Positions 1 to 9,317 are shown, counted from the first letter of the stretch. The stretch: DNA of 64,000 nucleotides from Diaphorobacter aerolatus (GCF_014489535.1 NZ_CP060783.1:4547501-4611500); one strand, 5' to 3'. Numbers and translations are program-made. The notes: generated by a model not told the origin, from the sequence alone.

Positions 1-1
1 C

Positions 2-496
2 GGCGACAACCTGATGATTCACGCGGCGATTGCGCTCGCCAGGCCCGGCGACATCATCGTCGTCGATGGCAAGGGCGACCAGACCTCGGCACTCATGGGC
101 ACGCTGATGCTCAGCGCCTGCAAGAAGCTGGGACTCGGCGGCGTCATCATCGACGGAGCGATTCGCGACAAGCTCGAGCTGCTCGATCTTGACTTTCCCG
201 TTTTCAGCGCTGGCTTCAATCCGGCGGGTCCGACGAAGTTCGTTCCCGGCCGCATCAACCACCCGATCTCGGCGGGCGGTGTCACCATCCATCCCGGCGA
301 TCTCGTGGTTGCCGATGCCGATGGCGTGGTCGTCATCGAGCGCGTCAAGGCTCCGGCAATGATGCCGCTCGCGGTGAAGAAGGTGGCCGATGAAGCGGCG
401 CGCATCGAAGCGATTGCGCGCGGCGAAACGGCTTCCGGCTGGCTTCCCGCAGCCTTGCGCGCGGCCGGTGTTCTCAAGGAAGGAGAAGCACTGTGA
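2..496 (+). CDS. RraA-like / HMG-aldolase family protein, 5' end missing
   Basis: The reading frame is open to the left edge, so the N-terminus lies outside the window. The visible part carries the family pattern: GDNLMIHAA near the edge, a PGDIIVVDG segment, and DGAIRD, which contains the Arg-Asp pair used for the divalent metal and substrate. Relatives act as 4-carboxy-4-hydroxy-2-oxoadipate or 4-hydroxy-4-methyl-2-oxoglutarate aldolases or oxaloacetate decarboxylases; RraA itself inhibits RNase E. The neighbours (dehydrogenase, tricarboxylate-type receptor, lactonase) favour a catabolic aldolase over the RNase regulator, which is inference. Its stop overlaps the GTG start of the next gene as GTGA, so the two are translationally coupled. 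Confidence 0.85.
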   Translation, partial: GDNLMIHAAIALARPGDIIVVDGKGDQTSALMGTLMLSACKKLGLGGVIIDGAIRDKLELLDLDFPVFSAGFNPAGPTKFVPGRINHPISAGGVTIHPGDLVVADADGVVVIERVKAPAMMPLAVKKVADEAARIEAIARGETASGWLPAALRAAGVLKEGEAL

Positions 497-1422
497 GTCA
501 CGGAACAATTTTGATCACCGCCGCCGATCTGGCACCGCAGGCGCTCGAATTGCTCGGCGAATACGACATCGTCTATGCCGGCAAGACTCCCACGGAAGAC
601 GATATCGTCGCGCTGTGCCGTGAGCACGATCCGGTCGCGATCATCGTGCGCTACAGCAAGGTGGGCGCGGCTGCGATGGACGCAGCGCCATCGCTCAAGG
701 TGATTTCCAAGCACGGCAGCGGCACGGACACCATCGACAAGGTCGCCGCAAAAGAGCGCGGCATCGAAGTGGTTGCCGCCGTCGGTGCCAACGCGGCGGC
801 CGTGGCGGAGCAGGCGCTCACGCTGCTGCTCGCGTGCGCCAAGTCCGTGCCGCAGCTCAACGAGCGCATGCACGCGGGCTTCTGGGACAAGGCCACGCAC
901 AAGAGCGTGGAGCTTGGCGGACGCACCGTCGGCCTCATCGGGCTCGGCGCCATCGGCCAGCGCTTTGCGAGCATGGCCTCGGCCCTCGGCATGCGCGTGC
1001 TCGGCTTTGATCCTTACGCGAAACAATGGCCCGAGGGCGTGCAGCGCGCCGATCTCGAGACCATCTGGCGCGAGTCCGATGCGATCTCGTTGCACTGCCC
1101 GCTCACCGAAGACAACCGCCAGTTGCTCAACGCCGAAAATCTCGCAAAGTGCAAAAAAGGCGTGATCATCGTGAATACCGCACGCGGTGGCCTGATTGAC
1201 GAGCGGGCGCTGCTGGAAGCCGTGCAAAGCGGGCAGGTGCGCATGGCAGGTCTCGACAGCTTCGCCGTGGAACCGATGACCGAGGGCCACATGTTCCAGC
1301 ACCAGCCGGGTTTCATTCTGAGTCCGCACATCGGCGGCGTCACCAGCGATGCCTACGTGAACATGGGGCTGGGCGCGGCGCGCAACGCACTGGCCGTGCT
1401 GGCCGTCAGCGTGGCGAATTAA
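493..1422 (+). CDS. D-isomer-specific 2-hydroxyacid dehydrogenase
   Basis: This 309-residue NAD(P)-dependent dehydrogenase of the phosphoglycerate dehydrogenase type interconverts a 2-hydroxyacid and a 2-oxoacid. The Rossmann motif GLGAIGQR is visible around residues 150-157. The catalytic triad is present: Arg in NTARGG, Glu in FAVEP and His in SPHIGG. It lacks the C-terminal ACT domain of the serine-pathway enzyme, which argues against serine synthesis. The start is GTG at 493, overlapping the stop of the aldolase-like gene. With the aldolase, the Bug receptor and the lactonase it probably belongs to an uptake and degradation route for a hydroxy or oxo acid whose identity cannot be read from sequence. 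Confidence 0.9.
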   Translation: MSHGTILITAADLAPQALELLGEYDIVYAGKTPTEDDIVALCREHDPVAIIVRYSKVGAAAMDAAPSLKVISKHGSGTDTIDKVAAKERGIEVVAAVGANAAAVAEQALTLLLACAKSVPQLNERMHAGFWDKATHKSVELGGRTVGLIGLGAIGQRFASMASALGMRVLGFDPYAKQWPEGVQRADLETIWRESDAISLHCPLTEDNRQLLNAENLAKCKKGVIIVNTARGGLIDERALLEAVQSGQVRMAGLDSFAVEPMTEGHMFQHQPGFILSPHIGGVTSDAYVNMGLGAARNALAVLAVSVAN

Positions 1423-1434
1423 GGAGTATTCGAG

Positions 1435-2397
1435 ATGAAAATTTTCCTGAAAAATGCGCTCCTTGCGGTCGCTGCCGCAGTGGCGGCGTTCTCGGCGCAT
1501 GCGGAATTCCCTGATCGCACAATCACCATCATCGTGCCGTACGCGCCGGGCGGGGCAGCCGATACCACTGCGCGCGTTCTGGCGTCGCGCATGGGTGTGA
1601 AGCTGGGCACCAGCGTGATCGTGGACAACAAGCCGGGTGCGAGCGGAACCATTGGCGCGGCCTTCGTTGCCAAGGCTGCGGCCGACGGCTACACCATGCT
1701 CTACGACGCCACGCCGTACTCCATCAATCCGCACCTGTTTGCCAGGATGCCGTACGCGAGCAATGCGCTCCAGCCGTTGTCGCTGGTGTCTCTGACACCG
1801 AACGTCCTCATCGTGAAGAGCGATTCGCCGTTCAAGAACGTGAATGATCTGATCGCCAAGGCGAAGGCGCAGCCAGGGAAGATGAACTTTGCGTCGGGCG
1901 GCAGTGGTACGGTGCAGCGTCTGGCGTCGGAGCTGTTCCGTCAGAAGCTCGATCTGAACATGGTGCACGTGCCCTACAAGAGCGGCGGCCCGGCGATTGC
2001 CGACGTCATGGGCGGGCAGGTGGACTTTATGTTCGGCACCATTGCGGCGTCGTACCCGCTGGTTGCGGGCGGCAAGCTGCGCGCGCTTGCGATTTCCTCG
2101 CCCGAGCGATCCAGGCGACTGCCGGATGTTCCCACCGTGGCCGAGACCGTCATTCCGGGGTATGAGGCCTACGAATGGAACGGCGTGTTCGTTCCCGCAA
2201 AGACTCCGCCCGCCGTAGCCGCCAAGCTGCATAAGGCGCTGGTCGAAGTGCTCAACGAGGACGAAGTGAAGCAGCGCCTGAACGACGTCGGCGCCAAGCC
2301 GGTAGCCTCCACGCCCGAGGAGTTTGCTGCCTTCCTCAAGAAGGAAGACGCGAAATGGGGCGAGGTGGTTCGCAAGGGCCAGATCAAACTGGATTGA
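1435..2397 (+). CDS. Bug-family tripartite tricarboxylate transporter receptor
   Basis: This 320-residue periplasmic binding protein has a Sec signal peptide that ends at AHA around residue 23. The mature part opens with FPDRTITIIVPYAPGGAADT, the Bug/TctC signature loop that holds a carboxylate of the ligand. Bug proteins are strongly expanded in Burkholderiales and bind organic acids. Most are orphans without adjacent membrane subunits, and none is seen here. A good Shine-Dalgarno sequence (AAGGAG) lies just before the start. It follows the dehydrogenase by 12 nt and precedes the lactonase, so it probably supplies the substrate of this operon. Confidence 0.93.
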   Translation: MKIFLKNALLAVAAAVAAFSAHAEFPDRTITIIVPYAPGGAADTTARVLASRMGVKLGTSVIVDNKPGASGTIGAAFVAKAAADGYTMLYDATPYSINPHLFARMPYASNALQPLSLVSLTPNVLIVKSDSPFKNVNDLIAKAKAQPGKMNFASGGSGTVQRLASELFRQKLDLNMVHVPYKSGGPAIADVMGGQVDFMFGTIAASYPLVAGGKLRALAISSPERSRRLPDVPTVAETVIPGYEAYEWNGVFVPAKTPPAVAAKLHKALVEVLNEDEVKQRLNDVGAKPVASTPEEFAAFLKKEDAKWGEVVRKGQIKLD

Positions 2398-2441
2398 TAG
2401 ATCGAGCTGTTGATGGATGCAACGACCCAAGGAACAAAATC

Positions 2442-3365
2442 ATGTTTCTCCTGAACGCTCCCCGGATCAGTGAACTCGAAGTTTTCACCACGATGCCGCA
2501 GCAATACCGGCGCGACGAACCCAGCGACTGGGCCAACGCGAACCGTGGCGGCGCACATGCAGATTCGTTTCTTGAGGGGCCGGTATTCGACGATGCCGGC
2601 CATCTTTATGTGACGGATATTCCCTGGGGCCGTATTTTTCAAATCGACCCCCAGGGCGCATGGACACTGATAGCCGAGTACGACGGTGAGCCCAACGGCA
2701 TGAAGTTCCTGGATGCCGGGACGCTGCTGATCACCGACTACAAGAATGGACTGATGACGCTCGATGTGCAAAGCGGCAGGGTTGCCGGGTATCTGGAGCG
2801 CCGCAACAGCGAGCGTTTCAAGGGCGTCAACGATCTGATCTTCGACAGCCAGGGAAATCTGTACTTCACCGATCAGGGGCAGAGCGGGCTGCACGATCCG
2901 TCCGGGCGACTGTACCGTTTGCGGCCCAATGGTCAGCTCGACCTGTTGCTGTCCAACGTGCCCAGTCCCAACGGCGTTGCCTTGTCACCCGATGAGCGCG
3001 TTCTCTATCTCGCCGTGACGCGCGGCAACTGCGTCTGGCGTGTCCCGTTGTTGCCCGATGGCAGCGTGGCGAAGGTGAACCAGTTCTTCACATCCTACGG
3101 ACCCAGCGGCCCGGACGGCCTCGCGGTGGATGAAAGCGGGCAACTGCTGATTGCGAATCCCGGCCTCGGCTATGTCTGGATGCTCAATTCCCGCGCCGAG
3201 CCGGTATGCATCCTGCGCGGCAAGCCGGGCAGCTCGCTCACGAATCTGACGTTTGGCGGCGCGGATCGGCGCGATGTGTATGTGACCGATTCCACGCACG
3301 GCACGGTGCTGCGCGCCCGCACAGACGTTGCAGGTGTGGCCCTGCAGCGAGGTCCCCGGAACTGA
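2442..3365 (+). CDS. SMP-30/gluconolactonase-like protein
   Basis: A 307-residue six-bladed beta-propeller of the SMP-30/gluconolaconase/LRE family, which are metal-dependent lactonases. Visible features are the N-terminal EGP segment and the repeated G-N-L-Y-F-T-D type blade strands, including DSQGNLYFTD and PSPNGVALSPD, which in the family hold the catalytic divalent cation. I chose the ATG at 2442 rather than the upstream in-frame codon at 2355 because the latter lies inside the receptor gene, while AAGGA sits about 8 nt before 2442. There is no signal peptide, so it is cytoplasmic. It closes the operon, and a lactone intermediate in the pathway is the natural inference. Confidence 0.88.
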   Translation: MFLLNAPRISELEVFTTMPQQYRRDEPSDWANANRGGAHADSFLEGPVFDDAGHLYVTDIPWGRIFQIDPQGAWTLIAEYDGEPNGMKFLDAGTLLITDYKNGLMTLDVQSGRVAGYLERRNSERFKGVNDLIFDSQGNLYFTDQGQSGLHDPSGRLYRLRPNGQLDLLLSNVPSPNGVALSPDERVLYLAVTRGNCVWRVPLLPDGSVAKVNQFFTSYGPSGPDGLAVDESGQLLIANPGLGYVWMLNSRAEPVCILRGKPGSSLTNLTFGGADRRDVYVTDSTHGTVLRARTDVAGVALQRGPRN

Positions 3366-3435
3366 ACGAACTCCCGGAGCAATGTCAGGCTGGCGCACAG
3401 ACCTGCATCGTTCCGAGGGCTTCCATAATCGTCGA

Positions 3436-3807
3436 TCAACCTGCTGCACCCTGCGAGAGCAGGCCGTGAGAGGGGTTCAGCGATGACGAGGCTTCGTCGC
3501 GTTTGTTGCCGTAGCGCGGAACGATGCGGTGAACCTGCGCCGCCGCTGCTGCATCTTCGGCAAGCTCGGCAGGAGCAGGCTGACTCTCGCTTCGAACCGC
3601 CTTGACGGTGCTGCCAGCGGTGCGCTCGTTGGTCACGTTTTCCAGCTCGCCCTGGAGCCGCCGCACGCGATCACGGTACATCGTCGCGAGCGCGGCGTGA
3701 TGTTCCGCAGCGCTTTCATGTTCCAGAGCGGCCATGCGCGCCTCTTCCAGACCACGCTGGATGCGACGCATGTAGACGACAGTGGGATTCAGGAAGTGCT
3801 CGAACAT
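3436..3807 (-). CDS. Small charged coiled-coil protein, function unknown
   Basis: A 123-residue protein that I do not recognise. The first 58 residues are helical and rich in Glu, Arg, Ala and His with heptad-like spacing, suggesting a coiled coil. The C-terminal half is Ala/Pro/Ser-rich and looks disordered. It has no signal peptide or membrane segment. A strong Shine-Dalgarno sequence (AAGGAG) lies about 5 nt before the ATG and supports a real gene. Upstream, at 3945-3971, are repeated TGTTGCAA elements that may be operators. Small helical proteins of this kind in Burkholderiales include granule- and nucleoid-associated proteins, but nothing specific can be claimed. Confidence 0.6.
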   Translation of the reverse strand: MFEHFLNPTVVYMRRIQRGLEEARMAALEHESAAEHHAALATMYRDRVRRLQGELENVTNERTAGSTVKAVRSESQPAPAELAEDAAAAAQVHRIVPRYGNKRDEASSSLNPSHGLLSQGAAG

Positions 3808-3944
3808 GATGCTTCTCCTTGGTTGCTACGGAACGTGATCCGTGCCGTGCTTTCTATGATGACGCCGTCTCGCGGCTGCTGCGTCAGACGACTTCCCTAC
3901 TTTGTGCACGCCATGTATTGCGCACTCGCGAAAAATCAGGGCGA

Positions 3945-3971
3945 TGTTGCAAACTGCGCAAAATGTTGCAA
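3945..3971. repeat. Phased TGTTGCAA direct repeats upstream of the small coiled-coil gene
   Basis: TGTTGCAA occurs at 3945-3952 and again at 3964-3971, with a related TGCGCAA element between them, giving three similar half-sites about 9-10 nt apart. The stretch 3808-4069 between the divergent genes holds no coding signal and is AT-richer than its surroundings, so it probably contains both promoters. An operator role is inferred from spacing only. Confidence 0.4.
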
Positions 3972-4069
3972 TTGTTCCCGTCTTTATCAGGTGACCGCCA
4001 CGGTCTGCCGCCAGGGCTTCCAGGAGGCCCGAGCGGTATCGCCGGATTGCTGACAGAATCGTTCGCATC

Positions 4070-5151
4070 ATGAGTCTGATACAAGCATTGCCGGAGGATC
4101 CTCTGGACATCGTCGGCGACATTCATGGCGAGTTTTTCGCGCTGACCCAATTGATGCGTCATCTGGGCTATGACGCCAACGGCAATCACCCCGGGGCCGC
4201 ACGCTGGTGTTCGTGGGTGATTTTTGCGATCGAGGTCAGGACAGCCCCGCAGTTCTGGCACTGGCGCAGCGGCTGATCGAATCGGGCCGCGCGGTGGCGG
4301 TTCTGGGCAATCACGAAATCAATCTGTTGCGCGAAGACGTGAAGGACGGCTCGGGCTGGTTCTTCGACGAGCGCGTGGAGCGCGACAACCTCAAGTACGC
4401 GCCTTACCAGCGAATCGACCAGGCGCAGCGCGAGAGCATCATGCGGCTCGTCGGAAGCCTGCCCATTGCGCTGGAGCGCGACGACCTGCGTGTCATTCAT
4501 GCCGCCTGGTGCCCAGAGCAGATTGCGCTGGCACGGCAGTTGCCGATGGGCTCGGTGCGCAGGGAATACGATCATTGGGAAGACGAGGCCGCGCGCCATG
4601 CCCAACTGACGCGATTGCAGGACCGCATGCACGCCGAGCGCATGCAGTGGCCTCACGATCTGGAAGATGGCGAGAGAAAGCCGCCGTTTCTGGCCGCCCA
4701 TGCGGAGAACGAGTCCAACAAGCAGATGCTCAATCCGCTCAAGGTGCTCACCTCGGGAGTGGAGCGCAAGGGCAGCGATCCGTTCTATGCGGGCGGCAAG
4801 TGGCGATTCGTCGAGCGCGTGGGCTGGTGGGATGAATACACTGACCGCGTTCCCGTGGTCGTCGGCCACTACTGGCGGCGGCTGCATGCCATCGACCGCG
4901 CTCAACTGGGCAAGGGCGATCAGGACCTGTTCCGGGACATCGCGCCGCTCGCCTGGCATGGCCGACATGGCAACGTGTTCTGCGTGGATTTCTCGGTCGG
5001 CGCTCGCTGGAGCGCACGTCGGCAGGGCCGGGAGCCGGATCGCGATTTCAAGCTCGCGGCATTGCGCTGGCCAGAGCGCGTGCTGCAATTCGATGATGGC
5101 GTGACGCTGGCGACCGAGGGGTTCGGCGCGGAGCATGCTCCGCAGCCCTGA
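4070..5151 (+). CDS. Calcineurin-like metallophosphoesterase (frameshifted in assembly)
   Basis: The N-terminal 40 residues contain DIVGDIHGE, metallophosphoesterase motif I (D-x-H). The next frame continues with FVGDFCDRGQDS (motif II, GD-x-x-DRG) and LGNHE (motif III, GNHE), the dinuclear metal site of bis(5'-nucleosyl)-tetraphosphatase and PP1-like enzymes. The two halves are in different frames. Adding one G to the GGGG run at 4193-4196 joins them into a 360-residue protein reading NHPGGRTLVFVGD across the junction. The error is therefore probably in the sequence rather than in the gene. Substrates of the family include phosphoproteins and dinucleoside polyphosphates; which applies here is unknown. 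Confidence 0.85.
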
Positions 5152-5166
5152 TGCTCAGTACCGGAA

Positions 5167-6135
5167 CTAGGTGGTCTCGCGCTTTCGTCCGAACAGCGAG
5201 AAACGCTGGCGGAAGCTGCTCAGGCTCTGCATCATGCTGTTGACCAGCGAGGTGTCTGCTTTCGCAGTTTCGTCCTCGGCGACGCGATGACGGTTCACCA
5301 GCGCCGGGTTGGCGCGGTAGTTGAAATGCGCCTTCATGGCCGCAGCGACCGCGAGCTGGAACGAGCTCTTGCGCAGTGGCTTCGTCGCGAAGCGGAAGAT
5401 CTGGGCCTTGTTGATCATGCGAATGACAAGGTCGGCATCTCCCGCGCGGCTCAGCATGACCGTCGTGATCATCGGATGGTGCTGCTTCAACAGGTGCAGG
5501 AAGCTGCCCATGTCACTGCGGCCCACGCGGGCCTCGGAAACGATCACGCCGATGTCGTTGTGCGAAAGGGCTTCAAGCGCTTCGCTGATGGAAGTGGCAA
5601 GCACGCACCGCTGATCGGTGGACAGCACTTGTGACATGGCCTGAAGTTCGCTGAGATTGGTATCGATCAACAGCACCTTGGGCGGGTTGGCGGCGGTGCT
5701 GGCGAGCAATTGTGCTGCGGCCTCCTGCGTGGCGGCGCTGCCGGCGCTGCGTGCCGCCTCACCCGCCGCGACTGCATCCGCGACGATGCGCTGGATTTCG
5801 TCGTGGTCCCAGGGCTTGTTGATGAAGCGGAAAACCTCGCCCTCATTGACGGATCCGACGATGGCCGCCAGATCGGAGTAGCCGGTGAGCAGCAGGCGCA
5901 TGGTGTCCGGGGACAGCTTGCGGGCTTTTTCCAGCAACTCCACGCCGAGCATGCCCGGCATGCGCTGATCGCTGACCAGCACGTCGATGCGTGTCGAGTG
6001 GAGGATCTTCAGCGCTTCCTCGCCAGAGGTGGCGGTATGCACGGTATAGCCGTTGCGGAAGATCAGGCGCAACTGGTTGACGATGCGCTCCTCGTCATCC
6101 ACGAAAAGAACCGAAGGAATGGTGTTGGTATTCAT
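5167..6135 (-). CDS. Response regulator with one canonical receiver and one pseudo-receiver
   Basis: A 322-residue regulator with two tandem CheY-like domains and no DNA-binding or enzymatic output domain. The first (about 8-120) has the acidic pair D13-D14, phospho-acceptor D56 (VLVSDQRMPG), T84 and K107, and most resembles RpfG-type receivers. The second (about 152-265) keeps a single acidic residue D158, S229 and K252, but the acceptor position reads VIVSE201, so Glu replaces Asp. A basic, low-complexity tail ends the protein. The ATG at 6135 is chosen over the upstream in-frame TTG because GAGGAC precedes it by 7 nt. It is the third gene of the peroxidase-kinase operon. Confidence 0.9.
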   Translation of the reverse strand: MNTNTIPSVLFVDDEERIVNQLRLIFRNGYTVHTATSGEEALKILHSTRIDVLVSDQRMPGMLGVELLEKARKLSPDTMRLLLTGYSDLAAIVGSVNEGEVFRFINKPWDHDEIQRIVADAVAAGEAARSAGSAATQEAAAQLLASTAANPPKVLLIDTNLSELQAMSQVLSTDQRCVLATSISEALEALSHNDIGVIVSEARVGRSDMGSFLHLLKQHHPMITTVMLSRAGDADLVIRMINKAQIFRFATKPLRKSSFQLAVAAAMKAHFNYRANPALVNRHRVAEDETAKADTSLVNSMMQSLSSFRQRFSLFGRKRETT

Positions 6136-6194
6136 TGGTTTGTCCTCATTGAACGTCAACTGGTTGCGCTCGGAGATCTGGGATCTGCGGCAAC

Positions 6195-8047
6195 TTAGTC
6201 GGCGAACAGTGCCTCGCTATCTGTGGATGTTGTGGCGTTGTCGTCAATCGCGTCATGAAGCTGACGCTGCACCGGCAGAAGAATCGTGAAGGCCGTACCG
6301 ACATCACGGACCGACTCCACGAGGATGGTTCCGCCATGTTCGTTGATGATCTTGTACGAGATCGACAAGCCCATGCCGGTGCCTTCGCCAATCGGCTTGG
6401 TCGTGTAGAACGGATCGAAGATGTGGGGCAACACGTCGTCGGGAATTCCGGTACCGTTGTCCTGAATTTCCACCTCCACCATGTCTCCGGCAGGGCTGAC
6501 GCTGGTGCGCAGGGTGATGATGTTCTTGCCCTCGCGCTCGGGCATGGCCTGCACGGCATTGGTGATGATGTTCAGGAACACCTGGTTGACCTGCGACGGC
6601 GAGCCCGAAATATCGGGCACGTCATCGCCGTAGTCCTTGCGGATCTCGACCTTGCCCTTCAGCACGTTGCGCGCCAGCAGCAGGGTGCTGTCCAGACCTT
6701 CCTCGACCGAGAAGTTGCTGACCTTCTCGCGATCAAGTCGGCTGAAGTTTTTCAGGTTCAGAACGATTTCCGAGATCTGGTCGATGCCGTGAATGCCGTC
6801 GTTGAGCAAGGTGTCGACCTCTTTCAAAACGCCCTGGTTGACCACGTCCGATGCGACGTTTTCGAAATTGCGGAAATGCGTGTTCAACACCGCGTTGTCA
6901 CGTTGAGGGCTCTCACGGCATTCGCGAAGCCAAGGCCTTCCACTGCCAGTTTGCCGAACGGGTTGATCTGGTCGCGCACCACGTTGAACGTGCTCCGGAT
7001 GTAGGCCAGCGGCGTGTTGATCTCATGCGCAATGCCGGCAACCATCTGGCCGAGTGCGGACATTTTTTCCGACTGCACCAGTCGCACGTGCGATTCGCGC
7101 AGTTCCAGATTGGCGTTGGCCAGCGTGTCGTTGGTTTGTTTGAGCGTGTCGTTCGTGGTGTTGAGCAACTGGAAGTTGCGAAACAGCTTCCAGCCCACCC
7201 AGGCGAGCAGGCACAGCAGAAAAACCGAGTAGAGCACCAACGCACGCTGGTAGTTCTGCAGGTGTTCGAGCAGCTTGCTGTTCTCGCGCGTGTGTGCGTC
7301 GGACAACTGGTCGAGCGTCTGAGCGGTCGGCATCGCGCTCAGTTCCGCCAGCAGCGTGGCGCCCCGGTCCTGCTGGCGCATCAAGGTGTTGACGTGAGCA
7401 AGAAAAATACCGGCACGCTCCTTCACCGCAGTGTCTGCGTCGTCGGTGAAGGCCTGCAGTGCGGCAGCATTCTGTGCAATGCGCTCCTTGAGCGCGGCCT
7501 CGGGGTTCTGGGTATAGCTGATGGCGTTGGCCAGCAGGTCATTGAGCAGGCGCTCGAGTGTCTGGCGCGCGGTGGCGCTCATCGAACTGCTGCGTGTGGT
7601 TTCCACCAGATCGGTGGCGGCCACCGGAAGAAAGCGGGAGGAATTGCGCAGGATCGCGTTCTGCGACTTGAACTGCTCGATCGCGGAGATCTTCTCGTCC
7701 ATCAACGATTGAAAGCGCTTGAGCATCGGCTGCATTGCCGAGATGCTTTCGCTGTGACCCACCCAGTATTTGGTGGTGGTATCGGACAACTGGCTCGCCA
7801 GGCGCGAGATCAGCGGCAGCGGGCTGGCGACCTGATCGTAGTTGGTGCTGATGCCGGTCTTGGCACGCAGCACGTCCACGTTCCATTCAGCGTCGACCTG
7901 TTTGAGTTCACGCAGCGTGTTGACGATCTCGTTGCTGGTGTTGAAGTTGATCGACCGTGTCTGCAGAACGAGGAACGCCAGGATGGCGATGAGCACGACT
8001 GCAACCACGCCGACCAGTTTCATCGGCAGTTTCTTGCTGTTGTTCAT
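6195..8047 (-). CDS. Membrane sensor histidine kinase with large helical sensor domain (frameshifted in assembly)
   Basis: The N-terminus has a membrane segment at about 9-29, then about 210 residues of helical extracytoplasmic sequence (LRELKQVDAEWNVDVLRAKT, and later FKSQNAILRNSSRFLP) resembling the DAHL all-alpha sensor domain, then a second membrane segment and a linker coiled coil. The H-box GIAHEINTP places the phospho-acceptor at H341. The frame then breaks, and the next frame supplies the N-box (NIITNAVQAM), G1 (DNGTGIPDD) and G2 (GEGTGMGLS). One missing base restores a 617-residue kinase; the GGG at 6907-6909 is a candidate site. It lies between the peroxidase and its presumed partner regulator, 27 nt and 59 nt from each. 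Confidence 0.87.
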
Positions 8048-8074
8048 AGGGCGAGTTCGAGGAAAGAGGGTGAA

Positions 8075-9109
8075 TTACTGGGCGGCCTGGAGGCTCTTCA
8101 GTGGCTTGCCGTCAAGCTCTCCCGAAAGCGTGTGCAGGAACTGCACGATCAGTTTTTTGTCCTCTGCCGAGGCCTGACGACCCAGTTGAAACTGGAACAT
8201 CACATCCACGGCATCTCCCAGGGTCTTTGCCGATCCGTCATGAAAATAGGGCGCCGTAAGCGCTACGTTGCGCAGGCTCGGTACCTTGAAGGAATACTTG
8301 TCGCTGTCTTTTTTCGTGACGTTGTAGCGGCCCAGGTCGGCAATCGTGGGATTGCCGCGCTTGCCGAAGTAGTCGCCCATCACGCCGAATGTCTGGAACA
8401 TGTTGCCGCCCACGTTCACTCCCTGGTGGCAGGCCACGCAGCCATAGCTCTTGAACAGTTGATAACCGCGCAATTCATCGGTGGTCAACGCCGACTTGTC
8501 ACCGCGCAGATATTTGTCGAACCGCGCGTTGGGCGTGATCAACGTCCGCTGAAAACTCGCAAGCGCGTTGGCGACGTTGTTGGCAGTGATACCGTCCGGG
8601 TAGCTCTGCTTGAACTCGCTTGTCAGGGCGCTGTCCTGACCGAGCTTGCGCAGCACCTCGGCCCAACTGGTGTCCATTTCGTTGATGTCGTGAATCGGAC
8701 CCGAAACCTGCTCTTCCAGCGACGCGGCGCGACCATCCCAGAACTGGCGAAAGTTCAGGCCAGAGTTCAGCACCGTCGGCGAATTCACCTTGCCGACTCG
8801 CCCCTGCACACCCTTGGACAAAGCGATGGCGTCGGAGCCACCCACGGGCAGGTTGTGGCAACTGGCACAGGAGACCGTGTTGCCGTGCGACAGGCGAGTG
8901 TCGTTGAAGAGTTTCTTCCCCAGTGCCGCCTTCTTCGCGTCTTCCTTGTGAGCTTGCGGCACCGGAAGAATGGGCTCGTTGAGCGGTGTGCCCTGCGCCT
9001 GAGCGACGCCGGCCACGCATAGAATTTGCGCCGCCAGCATGCCGATACCTATGTTTTTCAAGATGCGTGCTGCCTTCCCGGCAGTCCGCTTTGGAATATT
9101 GGAAACCAT
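8075..9109 (-). CDS. Periplasmic di-haem cytochrome c peroxidase
   Basis: A 344-residue member of the CcpA/MauG family that reduces hydrogen peroxide to water in the periplasm with electrons from cytochrome c. A Sec signal peptide ends near AQA around residue 39. Two c-type haem sites are visible: CASCH at 81-85 and CVACH at 224-228. FHDGS near 300 and the FWDGRA segment are typical of the family. AGGGACAGGGA directly precedes the ATG. The gene heads an operon with a sensor kinase and a receiver protein, an arrangement suggesting that the peroxidase is made or tuned in response to a periplasmic signal. A candidate promoter and dyad lie about 200 nt upstream. Confidence 0.93.
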   Translation of the reverse strand: MVSNIPKRTAGKAARILKNIGIGMLAAQILCVAGVAQAQGTPLNEPILPVPQAHKEDAKKAALGKKLFNDTRLSHGNTVSCASCHNLPVGGSDAIALSKGVQGRVGKVNSPTVLNSGLNFRQFWDGRAASLEEQVSGPIHDINEMDTSWAEVLRKLGQDSALTSEFKQSYPDGITANNVANALASFQRTLITPNARFDKYLRGDKSALTTDELRGYQLFKSYGCVACHQGVNVGGNMFQTFGVMGDYFGKRGNPTIADLGRYNVTKKDSDKYSFKVPSLRNVALTAPYFHDGSAKTLGDAVDVMFQFQLGRQASAEDKKLIVQFLHTLSGELDGKPLKSLQAAQ

Positions 9110-9317
9110 TCCCTGTCCCTCGTGGCAGCCACGGTTCTGGCTGCTTTCGCTTCAACATTGCCTGCTTGCCTGCAATGACGCGCTCTCATCTTTTCAAGAC
9201 GTGCGCCCCTCCTCGCATGCATCCCTTGTGATCTCGAAACACAGGTCATCGTTGTCCGGCGTTCTTGGGCCGCATAGCGTGTATCAATTAATTGACCGCT
9301 GTTCTGAGTCGGTATCT

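Noticed and set aside
19..2430. A minus-strand open frame of about 800 codons over the catabolic operon.
   Set aside because: It is an antisense shadow of high-GC third-position bias; three recognisable proteins are encoded on the other strand.
9285..9294. CAATTAATTG considered as an FNR site.
   Set aside because: The FNR consensus is TTGAT-N4-ATCAA; here the half-sites are in the opposite order and incomplete.
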